Source: Schizochytrium sp. CCTCC M209059
Lineage: Eukaryota > Sar > Bigyra > Thraustochytrida > Thraustochytriidae
Assembly (NCBI GenBank): GCA_000818945.1
Contig: KN805375.1
Coordinates: 292,092 to 356,091 of the forward strand
Direction of reading: 5' to 3'
Length of the DNA stretch: 64,000 nucleotides
The notes under the pieces are model-generated. The model saw only the letters and a list, made by a program, of their open reading frames with translations, was not told where the DNA came from and did not search any database. The number at the start of each line of letters is the position of its first letter. Positions within the stretch are counted from its first letter, which is position 1. The position numbers and the translations under genes are program-made. Below, piece by piece: positions 20,527 to 31,044 of the stretch.

Positions 20527-22692
20527 ATGAGCGCGAACGCGAAGCGAGCAGGGTCCGTGGCCAGCGGGGACGACCCCAAGTCGAAACGGCTGAAAAAGGA
20601 GGTCAAGCCCGGTCAGGGCTTCGACACGCGATGGAAATTCAAGATCGAGCCGCAGCCGCCTAAATTTCCCTTCATGGGCGAGTACTTTGACCTGAACATT
20701 TACCTCGTGGATACAGACGGAAAACTCATGGTCGACTACGAGGTGCCCATCACACTCGAGCTCTTCGTAGAGGGCGAGTCCATTCCCGTGCAAAACACCA
20801 TCTCTTCGTCGCCGTGCATCGAGATCGACCCCTCCACGCCGCCGCTCATTGAGCGAGGCAAGGGCTGCGCCGCGTTGCGCGTAAAGGTGCTCGAGCTCTC
20901 GCGCACGCGCGGGAACCGCAAGTTTTGCTTCATGGTCAAACGTCGCGCAGGCCCGCGCGGCAACCTGCCCCGCGAAGTCAGCCCCGTCATGACGCGAGCC
21001 ATGCTCGTGGTCAATGCCCACATTGTCGTCACAAACGAAATGCCCAAGGTGTGGTACAAGGACCAAGGCGGACGCGACAAGTGTATTGATATAGACCTCG
21101 AACTTGTCGGCCCCCACGGCATCGTCACGGGCCAGGATGTGCCCTTGAAATGCGTCCTTCTCTACGAGGACTTTAAACAGGTCCTGCACCAGGACATTCT
21201 GCAGCCTAGTCCCACCACCGTGCTCAAGATCGGCACCTCGGGGAAAACACGCGTCCGCTTGCGCATCGAGGACGTTTCCAAAAACCACCAGAGCAAGAAC
21301 TTTCGCATCCGCATCGAGCCAGACACCTCAAACAGCCCCGTGCACTTTGACAAGTCCCCGGATGTCACTGGACCCGTCCTCGTGCGCAGCAAGCTCAATC
21401 GCCGCCAGAAACAGAAAATGATGGAACAGCAAAAGGAAATGGCGGACATGAGCGCCGCCGACGTGGCTGCTGCAAAACTGGTGCTTCCGAACGGCAAGGA
21501 TGGCGTACAGGACCTGTCCACCTTTAGTCCCCACCTCGCATCGGCCATTTGGTGCGAGCACGCAAGGGATGCCCTCGCTGGCCTGCAGGCCGTTGCCGCC
21601 CGCCTTGTTCATCAGTACGACTCTACGATCCGCCCACAGGTTCGCGAGGTCCTCGCCAATCGCAAGGCCGATGGTATCTTTTCGCTCGACTCCATTGGGG
21701 GGCACGGTGATGACGCGCACTTGCGGCAGGATTCCAACGGCGCCAACAGCGACGCCCTCACCTCAGATTCAAACGACCCGGGCCCATCAAGACTTCAGCC
21801 GACGACTTCGTCAGGATCCATGCTTCCTTCCACGCGTAGCATGAACGACCAACTTGGCATGCAGCCTTTTGGTGGTGCAGCCGCCACTGCAGGCTCGCTC
21901 AATCCTGGTCAAAGTATCCCCGGGGGCGCACCCGGTGGTGGCGTTCCAGGCCAGCCGGGTGGGCCCGGCATGGCGCAGCAGAGCAACAACACGCTCGACC
22001 GCGGCATCTCCACGTTCTCGATGGCTGGCGTGGAGGACTTTATGCGTGGTACCAGCGCTCTCGTACGTGGGCTCTCGCTCACCATCGGGGGTGGCGGCAA
22101 CGGCGGCAGCGGCGGCAACGGCGGCTATGGTCAGGCTCCCAGCGATCTTCCGCGCGAAATTTCCACGCTCTCCTTTCCGGGCGAGAGCTTCGGGGCAAAC
22201 TCCCCTTCCGCTCGCTACCCTCCGGTGTCCACATCGCAGGGTCATCAGCTCGGCGTCTATGGATCGAACCCGTCGTCTATCCACTCCAACAACCCGCGCG
22301 GTCCAGGGGGTCCAGGCATGTCGCAGCAGGGTATGACTGGGGTTCCCGCCGAGCCTATCAGCATGCGAACGCGCAGGCAAAGGAGTCGGGGTTCCACTGG
22401 AGTGGCCTGGATCTGGCGCGAGGTTTGCGCTGGCAAGGACGGCAACGTCAAGGGTCTCCCCGCGCTTGACAAAAACAAGCGCCTTGTTGGTTTTTACTTT
22501 AAGCTCACTGATACGGACGTCGGCTTTCGCGACGTTGGCAACGCTGGCCTCTCAAATCGTGACATTTCGGCCATTGAGGCTCACTTTGCGGGCATTGATC
22601 AGTCCCGAACACCGGCCATTGCAGAAGTTGCTAGCACGGAGGACGGTTATGACATTGCCAAAGCCTTTTTCCAAACTTCCTTTCCCGCTTGA
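20527..22692 (+). CDS. Probable nuclear regulatory protein with Ig-like N-terminal half
   Basis: 721 residues, ATG at 20527. A basic N-terminus (KSKRLKKEVK, NLS-like) is followed by ~290 residues rich in beta-type segments: FPFMGEYFDLNIYLVD, VPITLELFVEG, KVLELSRTRGNRKFCFMVK, then a second module DVPLKCVLLYED ... TRVRLRIEDVSKNHQSKNFRI ... VLVRSKLNRRQKQKM. The order (strand-rich domain, then an Ig-like module ending in a basic segment) resembles p53/Rel-like DNA-binding folds, but I cannot show homology. Residues ~390-620 are low-complexity Gly/Ser/Pro/Asn. A conserved-looking C-terminal ~90 residues (VAWIWREVCAGKDGNVKGLP to AKAFFQTSFP) could be a second domain. No intron is needed. The transcription-factor idea is inference. 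Confidence 0.75.
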   Translation: MSANAKRAGSVASGDDPKSKRLKKEVKPGQGFDTRWKFKIEPQPPKFPFMGEYFDLNIYLVDTDGKLMVDYEVPITLELFVEGESIPVQNTISSSPCIEIDPSTPPLIERGKGCAALRVKVLELSRTRGNRKFCFMVKRRAGPRGNLPREVSPVMTRAMLVVNAHIVVTNEMPKVWYKDQGGRDKCIDIDLELVGPHGIVTGQDVPLKCVLLYEDFKQVLHQDILQPSPTTVLKIGTSGKTRVRLRIEDVSKNHQSKNFRIRIEPDTSNSPVHFDKSPDVTGPVLVRSKLNRRQKQKMMEQQKEMADMSAADVAAAKLVLPNGKDGVQDLSTFSPHLASAIWCEHARDALAGLQAVAARLVHQYDSTIRPQVREVLANRKADGIFSLDSIGGHGDDAHLRQDSNGANSDALTSDSNDPGPSRLQPTTSSGSMLPSTRSMNDQLGMQPFGGAAATAGSLNPGQSIPGGAPGGGVPGQPGGPGMAQQSNNTLDRGISTFSMAGVEDFMRGTSALVRGLSLTIGGGGNGGSGGNGGYGQAPSDLPREISTLSFPGESFGANSPSARYPPVSTSQGHQLGVYGSNPSSIHSNNPRGPGGPGMSQQGMTGVPAEPISMRTRRQRSRGSTGVAWIWREVCAGKDGNVKGLPALDKNKRLVGFYFKLTDTDVGFRDVGNAGLSNRDISAIEAHFAGIDQSRTPAIAEVASTEDGYDIAKAFFQTSFPA

Positions 22693-23279
22693 GTGACTTC
22701 TCACCATCCACTTATCCTTTTCGTTCCGGATCGCTCGTTTCGCTTCGGCGTGAACCTTACTACTCCGTCCACTACATTTCCTTTTCCAAGAGACACTCAC
22801 GATTGTTATTCTGTTATTCCAAATGCATGAGTCGAACTGCAGGGCGTATACCTATGGATGACACTAGCAGATTTCTTGGCAGCCACAGGCAACCAACCCA
22901 CAAGAGAGACAGAGAGAAAGAAACAGTCGCCGCTCGTTTCTCTTCCATTGCCAAGCATGAGGAAAGCTGTCGGCCACGAGCTACCTTTCCCCTTTTCCTT
23001 TAGGAAAAAGCAGTAAGAAGACCCTACCGCCCCACGGACCTACTAATAATAATATCCTTGATCGATCTAAAACCTAACCTAACCTTATGTCGTTTGCAGC
23101 TCTGGCGAATCTCATCCCTTCATCTTCTACTAGATATATTCTGTTCAGATGGCAATTTGTAGCCTCCCTCGTGCATGCAGGGCAAAGCGATGAAACGCAG
23201 ATGGCACGTGCACAAACCGTTTCACTCTTTTGGGACCAGCATCTGCCTGCCTGGGTAAAAACGGATTGGGACTCGGACG
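22693..23279. other. Intergenic region between two plus-strand genes
   Basis: About 590 bases with A/T-rich patches; probably the 3' UTR of the upstream gene and promoter of the coiled-coil gene. The short AACCTAACCTAACC run near 23070 is too brief to be a telomeric repeat. No gene seen. Confidence 0.55.
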
Positions 23280-24071
23280 ATGACGGACGAGCCGGGTGAG
23301 CGGGACGAGCGGGCGTCCTTCGTTGTGACAGAGAGCAGTGGCGCGCCCGCGGATGGGCCGCGCGCGCTGCGTGAGCTCGAGACCCTTGCAGATGCCTTGG
23401 CTACCAAGGCCGGCGAGCAGGTTCTGCTCGCAAGCCAGGAGCGCGAGGCCTCGCAAGCACGAGGCGAGAGCGCGCTTCTCGCTCGCGTGAACGGCCTCGA
23501 AGCCCAAGTTCGCGCTCTGAGGCACGAGCGCGACGCCTTACTTGCATCCTCTGGAGCGCGTATGAGCGAGGCGCTTGCGATCGAGAGAGACGCCATTGAA
23601 ACCGCGATTGCGGCATCGAAACGTGCCCAACGCTTGCACGATGAACTTGCCCAAGAGCGTCTCGAAAGCTCTCGTCTGGACGAAGCCCTCGCTAGCGTTC
23701 AAGAGACTCTCGAGCACGAACAATCGACACGTGACCTCGAGACAACGCGAGGACTTGATGTTCAGATGGAGCTTGCACAACGTCTTGAGCGCGAAACAGC
23801 CCTCCGACGCGAGCGTGACGAGAGTTTGGCCAAAGTCTCTGCCGCGTTGCAGCGGGAACAACGGCTGCATAAAAAGGCGAAGGAAAAGATCAAGACACAC
23901 GAGATGCGCTTGGCTCAGCTCGATGACGTGAACTTGGAGAACGCCAAGCTAAAGGAAAACCTTGAGGAAATGCGTCGACTTCTTCGCGCGGTTTCAAAGC
24001 AGAAGCCGCTCTTTGATCGGATTCATCGACTCGAGCGCAAGCATGGTGCAGCTCAGCGTACCCTCGTATGA
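23280..24071 (+). CDS. Coiled-coil protein
   Basis: 263 residues, ATG at 23280. From about residue 28 to the end nearly the whole chain has heptad-like Leu/Ala spacing with alternating Glu/Arg, for example ALRELETLADALATKAGEQ, VNGLEAQVRALRHERDAL and LEENLEEM-type segments; Pro is almost absent. No enzymatic or membrane motif. The C-terminus (KPLFDRIHRLERKHGAAQRTL) is more basic. This layout is common in centrosomal, ciliary or cytoskeletal scaffolds, and ciliary genes lie in the same window, but coiled coils give no specific function. Confidence 0.72.
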   Translation: MTDEPGERDERASFVVTESSGAPADGPRALRELETLADALATKAGEQVLLASQEREASQARGESALLARVNGLEAQVRALRHERDALLASSGARMSEALAIERDAIETAIAASKRAQRLHDELAQERLESSRLDEALASVQETLEHEQSTRDLETTRGLDVQMELAQRLERETALRRERDESLAKVSAALQREQRLHKKAKEKIKTHEMRLAQLDDVNLENAKLKENLEEMRRLLRAVSKQKPLFDRIHRLERKHGAAQRTLV

Positions 24072-24427
24072 TCGATCGAGACCAAGCAGAGTCTGTCGTG
24101 TTTCGTGGTGAATGAGAGAACTCTAGACGGAGACGGGGAGAAACAGAGACAGAGACAGAGATGGAGACAGAGAGAGAGAAGAAGAAATTTCAAACAAGGT
24201 CGGTTCAGCAAATCTACATTGTTACGCTTCTTAATTGGTGGCTGCTCGACTTTTGCCTGCCTGCCTGCCTGCCTGCCTGCGAGCCAGCCTCCCTTTACGC
24301 GAACGCAAAGTGCCTCGTAATAATTTCCACGCGCAAAATGTGCAATAGAAGAGAGCGCGAAAACATTACGTGAAGAATTCACTTTCGTCTGAAAGCATCA
24401 TGATGGCTATTGGCTCGGTCGGCCTAC
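24072..24427. other. Convergent intergenic region with (TGCC)n
   Basis: Contains GAGACAGAGA purine-rich text (about 24128-24180) and a (TGCC)6 tract (24254-24280). No gene recognised. Confidence 0.6.
24254..24280 (+). repeat. (TGCC)n microsatellite
   Basis: Six TGCC units plus TGC, in a 3' flanking region. Confidence 0.9.
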
Positions 24428-25378
24428 CTATCTACGCCGCCTGGCACGCTCACTTGGCTGCCATATAATGCGATGCTCGCCCTTTCCCTCGGGTAAGGTA
24501 ATCGTGCCAAGATTTTCCCACCTCGTGAGCTTGAGCGCATCTTCGCGTCGGATAAGGATCGCCGGAATGCGAACACTTCGCCAGGAGGACGCCAAGTCCT
24601 GGTGCGCGAACCCAAGGGAAAGTCGATCGGCAGGGCGCTGGCCGAGAAATGGGCCACAATAAAAGTTTTCGTCGCAGCCATCTTCTTCATCAACGATGAT
24701 GGCTGCCGAGGCGCCCGCTTCCTGGACGCGGAGGACCTTCTCCAAGAGGGTGACGCCCCCTCCGCGATACACGAGAGTCAGACGGTCCTTGACTTGGTGG
24801 CCGTTGATGATGGCCTCACGAGCGTCATTGGGCACTGCGATCGCAAGCCGTCCATCTACGTGATATTTGACCGGGCCGTGATGCGCATCCCAGCTGTCGA
24901 TGAAAGATCCTGTCTCATGAGCGTCCATACAATCGACGCAAAATGTCAGACCTTCCGCAAACATGAGGGAAAGCTGCAGCCCGGGAATATAACATCGCTG
25001 ACGCTCTCCTGCGTCAACGCCTTTTGCGCTCGGAGGGTGGTGATCACTCTCTATACTTTTACACACCATCTCTTTCTCGAGTGACTTGCGCCTTTCCTTA
25101 TTCTTCTCGTCCTCGGTCATTTCCGCGTGCCGCTGTCGGGCTTCAAAGTCTGCGCGTTCTTCCTTGTTTAAAAACGCAGGTTTGAATGGCTTTCGCGTGC
25201 CCCCAAGTGCTTCTGGATGAAAAGAACTGCCCGGCATTCTCCTTGGCTTGGCCTCCGCGATCATGACAGCAACATCAGAGAGACAGACGAGCGACCAGAG
25301 TACCAAGAGCACGCGCATCGACATGATTCTGGCTCCGCAAGATCGACCTCGTCGCGAGACAGCCCTGCGTCGCTTCAT
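24428..25378 (-). CDS. Secreted or lumenal PA-domain protein
   Basis: 316 residues from the ATG at 25378; in-frame ATGs at 25324 and 25318 sit just before the hydrophobic segment MRVLLVLWSLVCLSDVAVMI, which is a good signal peptide, so the shorter form may be the real one. A charged, Lys/Glu-rich region (about 60-105) follows, then Cys-containing segments (CYIPGLQL, FCVDCMD) and a protease-associated (PA) fold: LAIAVPNDA, KDRLTLVYRGGGVTLLEKVLRVQEAGASA, AAIIVDEED and SVRIPAILIRREDALKL. In PA domains the core strands carry A-x-VxRG-x-C-xF-xxKxxxAxxAGA; here the Gly-rich and AGA parts are retained while the Cys is replaced. No protease catalytic region follows, so it is a stand-alone PA protein such as those acting as sorting receptors or vacuolar/secretory proteins. 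Ends with a basic RARRRR tail. Confidence 0.78.
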   Translation of the reverse strand: MKRRRAVSRRGRSCGARIMSMRVLLVLWSLVCLSDVAVMIAEAKPRRMPGSSFHPEALGGTRKPFKPAFLNKEERADFEARQRHAEMTEDEKNKERRKSLEKEMVCKSIESDHHPPSAKGVDAGERQRCYIPGLQLSLMFAEGLTFCVDCMDAHETGSFIDSWDAHHGPVKYHVDGRLAIAVPNDAREAIINGHQVKDRLTLVYRGGGVTLLEKVLRVQEAGASAAIIVDEEDGCDENFYCGPFLGQRPADRLSLGFAHQDLASSWRSVRIPAILIRREDALKLTRWENLGTITLPEGKGEHRIIWQPSERARRRR

Positions 25379-25891
25379 CGTCTTTACGGTGTTGACTCGC
25401 CCTTTTATTGCAAGGCATGCAACGCGACCAACTCAGCTTTGCGCAAGCGGCGGACGCGTAGCCAGTATGTATGTGTGCGTGCCACCCCACCCCCAAGTGG
25501 GTGTGCACCCTCTGCTTAAACAACAATAAGTAAATCAGATATCCATCGCTATCACTTGTCTGCTCATAACATCGAATCATCCACTCACGAGCCACATCAT
25601 TTTTGATGGCTTCGCTTGGTAGAAAAGCTAGCCGAAGTCCAGATGATGATTACGATGATGATGATCGATGGCGAACCCAACGGCTAGATGTCTATGCTAA
25701 CTCTCTCTCTCTCTCTCTCTCTCTGCGCCTCTTGTGCTTCTTTTCCCTATCATCCTTTGGCTGGGGGCTTGCGCATTTGCACGAAAATCAGGGACCCTCG
25801 CCCGATCGCACCGCGTACACGCCCCGGTGCGTGAGGGCTTTCATTCGATAGTCTAAGCTGAACGTGTTGCGTGCATCGGACGCGCGCGCCA
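25379..25891. other. Divergent promoter region with (CT)12
   Basis: About 510 bases between the PA protein (minus) and the Sfi1-like gene (plus). It holds a perfect (CT)12 run at 25701-25724, a typical promoter pyrimidine tract. No gene seen. Confidence 0.6.
25701..25724 (+). repeat. (CT)12 microsatellite
   Basis: Twelve perfect CT dinucleotides about 170 bases before the start of the Sfi1-like gene. Confidence 0.95.
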
Positions 25892-28240
25892 ATGGAGCAG
25901 CTTTCGCGCGTCACTGGTGAGACCCGCGCGTCTGGAGATCTCCCGCCCTCAGATTGGCGTCGACTGCGAGAACGATTCGCAAAGAAAGGGGAGCAAAATG
26001 ATGCAACGGCGCCCTTGCGTGAGCTGCATTCACGTGAAAAGTATGATCAGGACTCCATCTCAGACGCCTGGCAGAATGACATTGATCAAGTTGCAGCCCA
26101 GCTCGGGTACCCACCACTCGATCGGTGCGATGTACATGATTATCAACAAGACCAGCAGCTACGCGGCCAGGTTTCCAATGTCCTGGACCTTTTGCGCCAA
26201 AGTGACTTGCGTATTAACCACGACGACACCGTGCATGGGGCAGACGAGGAGGAGCGTTCGCTGCTCGCTCAAAGGGCCAAACTCCTCTTTCAAAGGGAAC
26301 AGCAGAGAGAGCATGCCACTTCTGAGTATTCTTCCTGGGTCCGCAGGATTGAGCAGAAATTCCATGAAGACGCAGGCAAGGACCGAAGTTCTAGCTCAAT
26401 GAGTCGCAAAGCAGACGCAAGGTGGAGACACTCCGAGTCTGAGAATCGCCCACTGCGCATGAACACAGGAAAAACGCCCGCTACGACAACCTCTTTCGAT
26501 GCCTACGAGCGCGTTCAGCGGATTGCAATTCGTAAGCTTGAGCCTACGATGGAATGTCATTTTAATAACGATGAAGCATTAGCGAGAACGCTGTCTGAAC
26601 GTGCGTCTGCCCCAAATCAAGAAGGAAAACACTCGCTGTTCCAATGGGAGACCGAACATTTTCCTCGAACTCGAGATGAAGTTCCGCATTCCACCTCAAG
26701 ATCGCCGCTACAAAGCAGCCGACCTAAAACAAAGCGGGCACCATGGAGGCCTTCGCAATCGCAGAAGACGGGAGTGCTTCGTCTTGAGGCTCGTCGCGAG
26801 CTTCGAGTATTGCGTACAACGTTCGCCAAAATGCTTGCTTTTGCGGAAAAGCAACTTGCCGTTCGTGAAGCATCTCATACGTTAATTTTGTCTCGACACT
26901 GGCTGCGAGTCCAGTTCCGTCAAAAGAGGAGGTGCTTTCGAAAACTTTCACACCACGCTCGCTTCGTCTCACGTCTGCGCATACAAGCCACGCAGCGTCG
27001 CTTCTTTCGACACTGGGTATCATATGCCAGATGCATGCGCGCAAGCCGAGCAAACGAACGACTCAAGCACGCACGCAAGGAGCGAGTGCGTCTCTTTATT
27101 CAGCACGCAGACATGAGAAGGCATGCTCAGGTCCTAGAAAGAGTCTGGGCGATCTGGAAGGCGCTCGTTCTTCGCCATCGCGCTCGCCGCGCTGAGATTC
27201 GACTGCAAGAAGCTCGCAAGGAGCAAAAGCGTCGATTTAAGGAGAATCTTCGCCGCGAGCAGCAACAGCGTCAGCAGGTGCAGCACGCGCAAGAGCAACA
27301 ACGTCAGCGCGACTATTACGAGCTCGAAAACCAAAAGCGGCGCCAGCAACAGGACCAGCAGCATCATCGTGGTGGGACCAAACACGAAAAGCTTCATGAG
27401 CAAACTTCAGAGATGATCTCACGCGTGCGAAAGCCACGGCCCCCACCACCTTCGGCTCCACAGGAGGTCTTGGCAATGCAAGATCGCGCCCGCGAGCGCA
27501 AAGCTCGGCGCGAAGAGCTTCGAAAACGACTCGAAGAGCTTGAGCTGATGCGCAGAGAAGAGGCTGCGCAACGGGAATTCGAAAAGAATTTGCAAGTTGC
27601 TGAGGCGCGCGCAGCCAAACTTGCGAAACGGAAACAGGAGATGGTTCGGCGAGAAGAGATCCAAAAGGCACGAGAAAGTCGAGCCCAGCTCTCGGCCTTG
27701 CATTGTGAGCGAGCCAAGCTGTGGTACCACGGACTAAAGCCATGGAAGATTTTGGTACGCATTGCCCAAATAAATTTTGAGAGGGCCCAGACGCACTACC
27801 GACGTGCTCTCTTGCAACGGCAGCTTTGTCACTGGCACGGAGTGACCCGTTCGATTGCGCTTGTGCGGCGCAAGAGAGAAAAAGCCATGGACAATGCTGC
27901 CGTGCACTTTCGACGTCGCGCACTTTTGCGACTTGGCTGGCGATGCATTGCATTGCGCCACGCGCGTTTGCAGGCCAAGGGTGCTGCAATTCAGTCGAGT
28001 TGGCGAATGTTCTCCCGACACGAGATGTGGAGGAAATGGCAGCTTGCGGTGCAACGCGAACAGCACCGAGGTGACAGTGCTCGTCGGTTTGCCGCCCGGA
28101 CGCTCCAAAAGCGCATCTGGTCGCGTTGGGTGTCGTTCGTTCATGGCGTGCGAGAAGCAAGGACGAGAACGGCAGGTAAAAATCAAATCTGGTCAAGAGT
28201 TCGTGATTGGCTTGCAGAGGACGACATTCTCGGTCCATGA
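25892..28240 (+). CDS. Sfi1/CCDC191-like coiled-coil protein
   Basis: 782 residues from the ATG at 25892; the frame starts earlier at a GTG (25871), which is not used. The N-terminal ~280 residues are polar. From about 290 the chain carries many short helical units with a Trp and basic residues, for example SRHWLRVQFRQKRRCFRKL, RRFFRHWVSYARCMRA, LERVWAIWKALVLRHR, then near the C-terminus LCHWHGVTRS, LLRLGWRCIALRHAR, SSWRMFSRHEMWRKWQ and LQKRIWSRWVSFVHG. Recurring W-x-x-W/F with Arg/Lys every ~30-40 residues is the pattern of Sfi1-type centrin-binding repeats. Between the two repeat blocks lies a long Arg/Glu/Gln coiled coil (about 430-600). The combination (repeats, coil, repeats) recalls CCDC191 and suggests a centriole or basal-body role. 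The assignment is by pattern, not by alignment. Confidence 0.72.
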   Translation: MEQLSRVTGETRASGDLPPSDWRRLRERFAKKGEQNDATAPLRELHSREKYDQDSISDAWQNDIDQVAAQLGYPPLDRCDVHDYQQDQQLRGQVSNVLDLLRQSDLRINHDDTVHGADEEERSLLAQRAKLLFQREQQREHATSEYSSWVRRIEQKFHEDAGKDRSSSSMSRKADARWRHSESENRPLRMNTGKTPATTTSFDAYERVQRIAIRKLEPTMECHFNNDEALARTLSERASAPNQEGKHSLFQWETEHFPRTRDEVPHSTSRSPLQSSRPKTKRAPWRPSQSQKTGVLRLEARRELRVLRTTFAKMLAFAEKQLAVREASHTLILSRHWLRVQFRQKRRCFRKLSHHARFVSRLRIQATQRRFFRHWVSYARCMRASRANERLKHARKERVRLFIQHADMRRHAQVLERVWAIWKALVLRHRARRAEIRLQEARKEQKRRFKENLRREQQQRQQVQHAQEQQRQRDYYELENQKRRQQQDQQHHRGGTKHEKLHEQTSEMISRVRKPRPPPPSAPQEVLAMQDRARERKARREELRKRLEELELMRREEAAQREFEKNLQVAEARAAKLAKRKQEMVRREEIQKARESRAQLSALHCERAKLWYHGLKPWKILVRIAQINFERAQTHYRRALLQRQLCHWHGVTRSIALVRRKREKAMDNAAVHFRRRALLRLGWRCIALRHARLQAKGAAIQSSWRMFSRHEMWRKWQLAVQREQHRGDSARRFAARTLQKRIWSRWVSFVHGVREARTRTAGKNQIWSRVRDWLAEDDILGP

Positions 28241-28376
28241 ATGATTTTTATTTTTTTGGAGAATGGTGATAGGCGAGCGGGCAAAAATTTATTCATTCAC
28301 AAGATAAAGATAACACAAGAAAAGATACACATTTTTTCAACATCAAGTTAGTCAAATCAGCAAGCTCCATCTATGT

Positions 28377-28996
28377 TTAGGCTTCGTTGCGCGCCTTTTC
28401 AATGAGCTCTCTTCGTCCTATCGGAAATCGATGAATGTTTCTGTGCATCCAGTCATCCGCATCAGCTTCTTCGAATCTGGCGCGGTCAAAAATGACTGCG
28501 ACTACCTGCTCAGTAAGGTCGTCTTCGCGACGGCCCATAAGAAGCGAGACGCCGGGCTTTGCAGATCCGCGGTCCCTCTTTCGATAAAAGGAGTCCAGCT
28601 GGAAGTCTGCGTGGTCCTGGACCTGGACCTTGCCCTTATCGGCGGTGGAGTTGCTTGCAAATCGATACTTGAGTTCTTCACGAGCAGAGGCAATCATGGA
28701 AGCATCGTGTGCGGCCGCATCTGCTGCACCTTCGCACGAGGCACCGTTTATACCTTGATCCTTGGCTTCGTTCTCGCCCGCTGCAAATGTCGTTTCTGCG
28801 TTGGCCCTGTTCATGAGATCGAGCTTGCAGGCGTCCAAGAGAGCAGATGTGCACGATGCTAGCTCCTCCATACGAGAGACGGACCGTTGGCGCAAAAGAG
28901 GAATCTTCTTTCGCTCCGTCGAAGCATCATCGACTTCTCCTAAAGGAGGCTCAGCTACCTCTGCCACAAGTCGTTCCCTCGATTGCGCATTGCTGA

Positions 28997-29037
<41 letters not shown>

Positions 29038-30221
29038 ACGGTCTCGCGGCGTTTTCTGTTTGTTGGAGACTCACTCCATGTCGCACCGGGGTCGTGCTTG
29101 ATCACGCTCTCAATGCCCGGAAAACTGTTCTTCCGTGTAAAGGTGCTCGGCCGGTGCGTGCATTCCTCTGTCTCCTTTTGACTCTGTTGATCGCGGAGGC
29201 GTTGCTCGCGTTCCTTTTTCCGTTTCAGTAAATAATCCTGGCGTTCGATCAAGCTCATGCTTAGAAGATTTGTGGAATCCTGTCGTGGGAGTCGAGCGCT
29301 GCCACCCAGAACTGCGTTTCCAGCTCGCCGAAGCTTTTGTCCAGCGCTCGATCCACCATCCGCTCGAGGTGAAGTTGTGAGGTCTGCTTCGGTTTTTCGC
29401 CGGTCAAGACGTGACGGCCTGACGCGCTGCACGCGTCTCTCGGACTTTTGTCTCCGTACAGCTGCAGATTTCTCGCTCTTGGCGGAAGCACGACCTTGAG
29501 AGCGGCGCGACGAACTTGCTCCTGCGCTTACATTTGTTGCCGGCGAATTTGCCTCGGAGTCACGTCTTTTCGCCATGCTCTGAGGTCCCGATGCAGTCAA
29601 TTGCCCTTGACTTGCCGGACTGCTTGGTTCCGTCTGCGTTGCTGCATGACGCGGAGATGGCGTTGCATTGTTTCCGCGACCACTGCTCACTTCGACCTCT
29701 TCGAGCCGCAGGCGGGCCTCTGCACCAATGGTTGGAATTGTGGGCTGCGCAAAATCTTCATCCTCACATGTTTCTGGTGAGCCGGGCGCAAGAAGCGATA
29801 CACGATGTCCGTCCTTGAGCCGAGCTCGCGCCTTAATTTCGGAGTCAATCTTGTCGTCATGATGCAAAGGAGATCCAGGGACGTCACCAAGCTCAATACA
29901 GATGTGCAGCCAGCATTTGAGCTTTCGTGCATCGTTCACATGGAGACTGTCGCCCTCGCGGAGCATTTGCTGCAGCGTCTTGACGGCCATATCGTCGAGA
30001 CCAAGATGCAATGGGTTTGAGCGTAACCAATCTCGGACCTGGGTAACGCGCTGCGACCACCAATCTTGATTTTCGCGCTCGTTCTCCTCGGCGCCATCGC
30101 GTGTATCAGCGTTCGCACCAAGCCTTTTTTGGGTGAGAAATGGCCTGCGTCCGCCTCTGAACCGCAGCGCATCTGTTGCAACGACCGCTTCTTGCGCGGG
30201 AAACGCGCTTTCAGAAGTCAT
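28377..30221 (-). CDS. Ser-rich, mostly disordered protein of unknown function
   Basis: 614 residues, ATG at 30221. Residues ~50-110 are the only N-terminal part that looks folded: WWSQRVTQVRDWLRSNPL, then LDDMAVKTLQQMLREGDSL and LKCWLHICIELGD, a compact helical segment with Trp/Leu. The middle is Ser/Arg/Pro-rich, with a polyserine run encoded by (CTG)12 on the plus strand (28999-29034) and a basic coil (IERQDYLLKRKKEREQRLRD). The last ~60 residues (LLMGRREDDLTEQVVAVIFD ... NIHRFPIGRRELIEKA) again look ordered. No motif for enzyme or membrane is visible. I do not recognise it. Confidence 0.65.
28999..29034 (+). repeat. (CTG)12 triplet repeat, coding for polyserine on minus strand
   Basis: Twelve perfect CTG triplets inside the minus-strand Ser-rich gene; read on that strand as consecutive AGC serine codons. 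Confidence 0.95.
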
Positions 30222-30958
30222 GCTTTGTACTGCTCTGATCTGCGTAATGTAGCACTGATTTTGTCTGCACGACGCTGCTCAACTAGCTGACGCTCGGCGT
30301 GCGCCTGCTCGCGTCGTCCCCTTGATGCGCGCTTGTGTGCGTGCAAGCGTGTGCTTTCCGTCTCTAACTCTGTTCTCTATTTTGTAAGAGCCCGAGCTCG
30401 GGTTCCTTTCTTCCTCTCGCTCGCCTTAATTGACGCTGCCGCAGCAGCAGCAGCAGCTACTGATCCTTATTGATGACCTCTCCGCCACGGTCTCTGCAAC
30501 GGCGGACGGGATGCGAGCCGTGCTTGGCCTGCCTGGGCCAGTGTCGCTCCCCCTCAAAGCCGCCTGTTCTTCACTTTCGTCCTGCTTCTGCAACGGATCC
30601 CATGTCATGAATATGTATTATTCGCACATTATCCAAAGTATGAGACTTCTTGTTAGCAAAATTGCGAAATGTGGTGCGCTCTCAAACGGTGTGCACCGAC
30701 CCAATCGGCGGCGGATCGATTCGTGCAGCAGCTATAAGAGAACATCTACCCGCTCGATTCTCTCGTGAGTGAGGGAGGAGGGGGGAAGAAAGAGCCTTGC
30801 TGCCGTGGTGAGATGACGTTATGACTTCTTCATTTCTAATTTTTGGAGAAAGGACTTCGGACAAAGGTGTCGGCTGCCAAGAAAGTAAGAAAGAAAGAAA
30901 GAAAAAAAAGAAAAGTAGGGAAAGAAGGGAAGAAAAGGACAGAGGTATCGTATACGTG

Positions 30959-30997
30959 TGTGCGTGCGTGCGTGCGTGCTTGCGTGCTTGCGTGCGT
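30959..30997 (+). repeat. (TGCG)n microsatellite
   Basis: Imperfect TGCG tetranucleotide tract with TGCT interruptions; alternating purine-pyrimidine steps. Confidence 0.8.
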
Positions 30998-31044
30998 AAC
31001 GGAGATAAAGGGGCAGAATTTCGTCGCAGAGGATTGATCAATCA

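Noticed and set aside
19442..20606. Long open frames of 260-310 codons on both strands in the divergent promoter
   Set aside because: Overlapping frames on both strands are Arg/Ala/Ser strings driven by GC-rich repeats, with no domain character; several start with non-ATG codons.
23060..23084. Telomere-like AACCTAACCTAACC
   Set aside because: Only about two and a half units, inside a gene-dense region; too short for an interstitial telomere.
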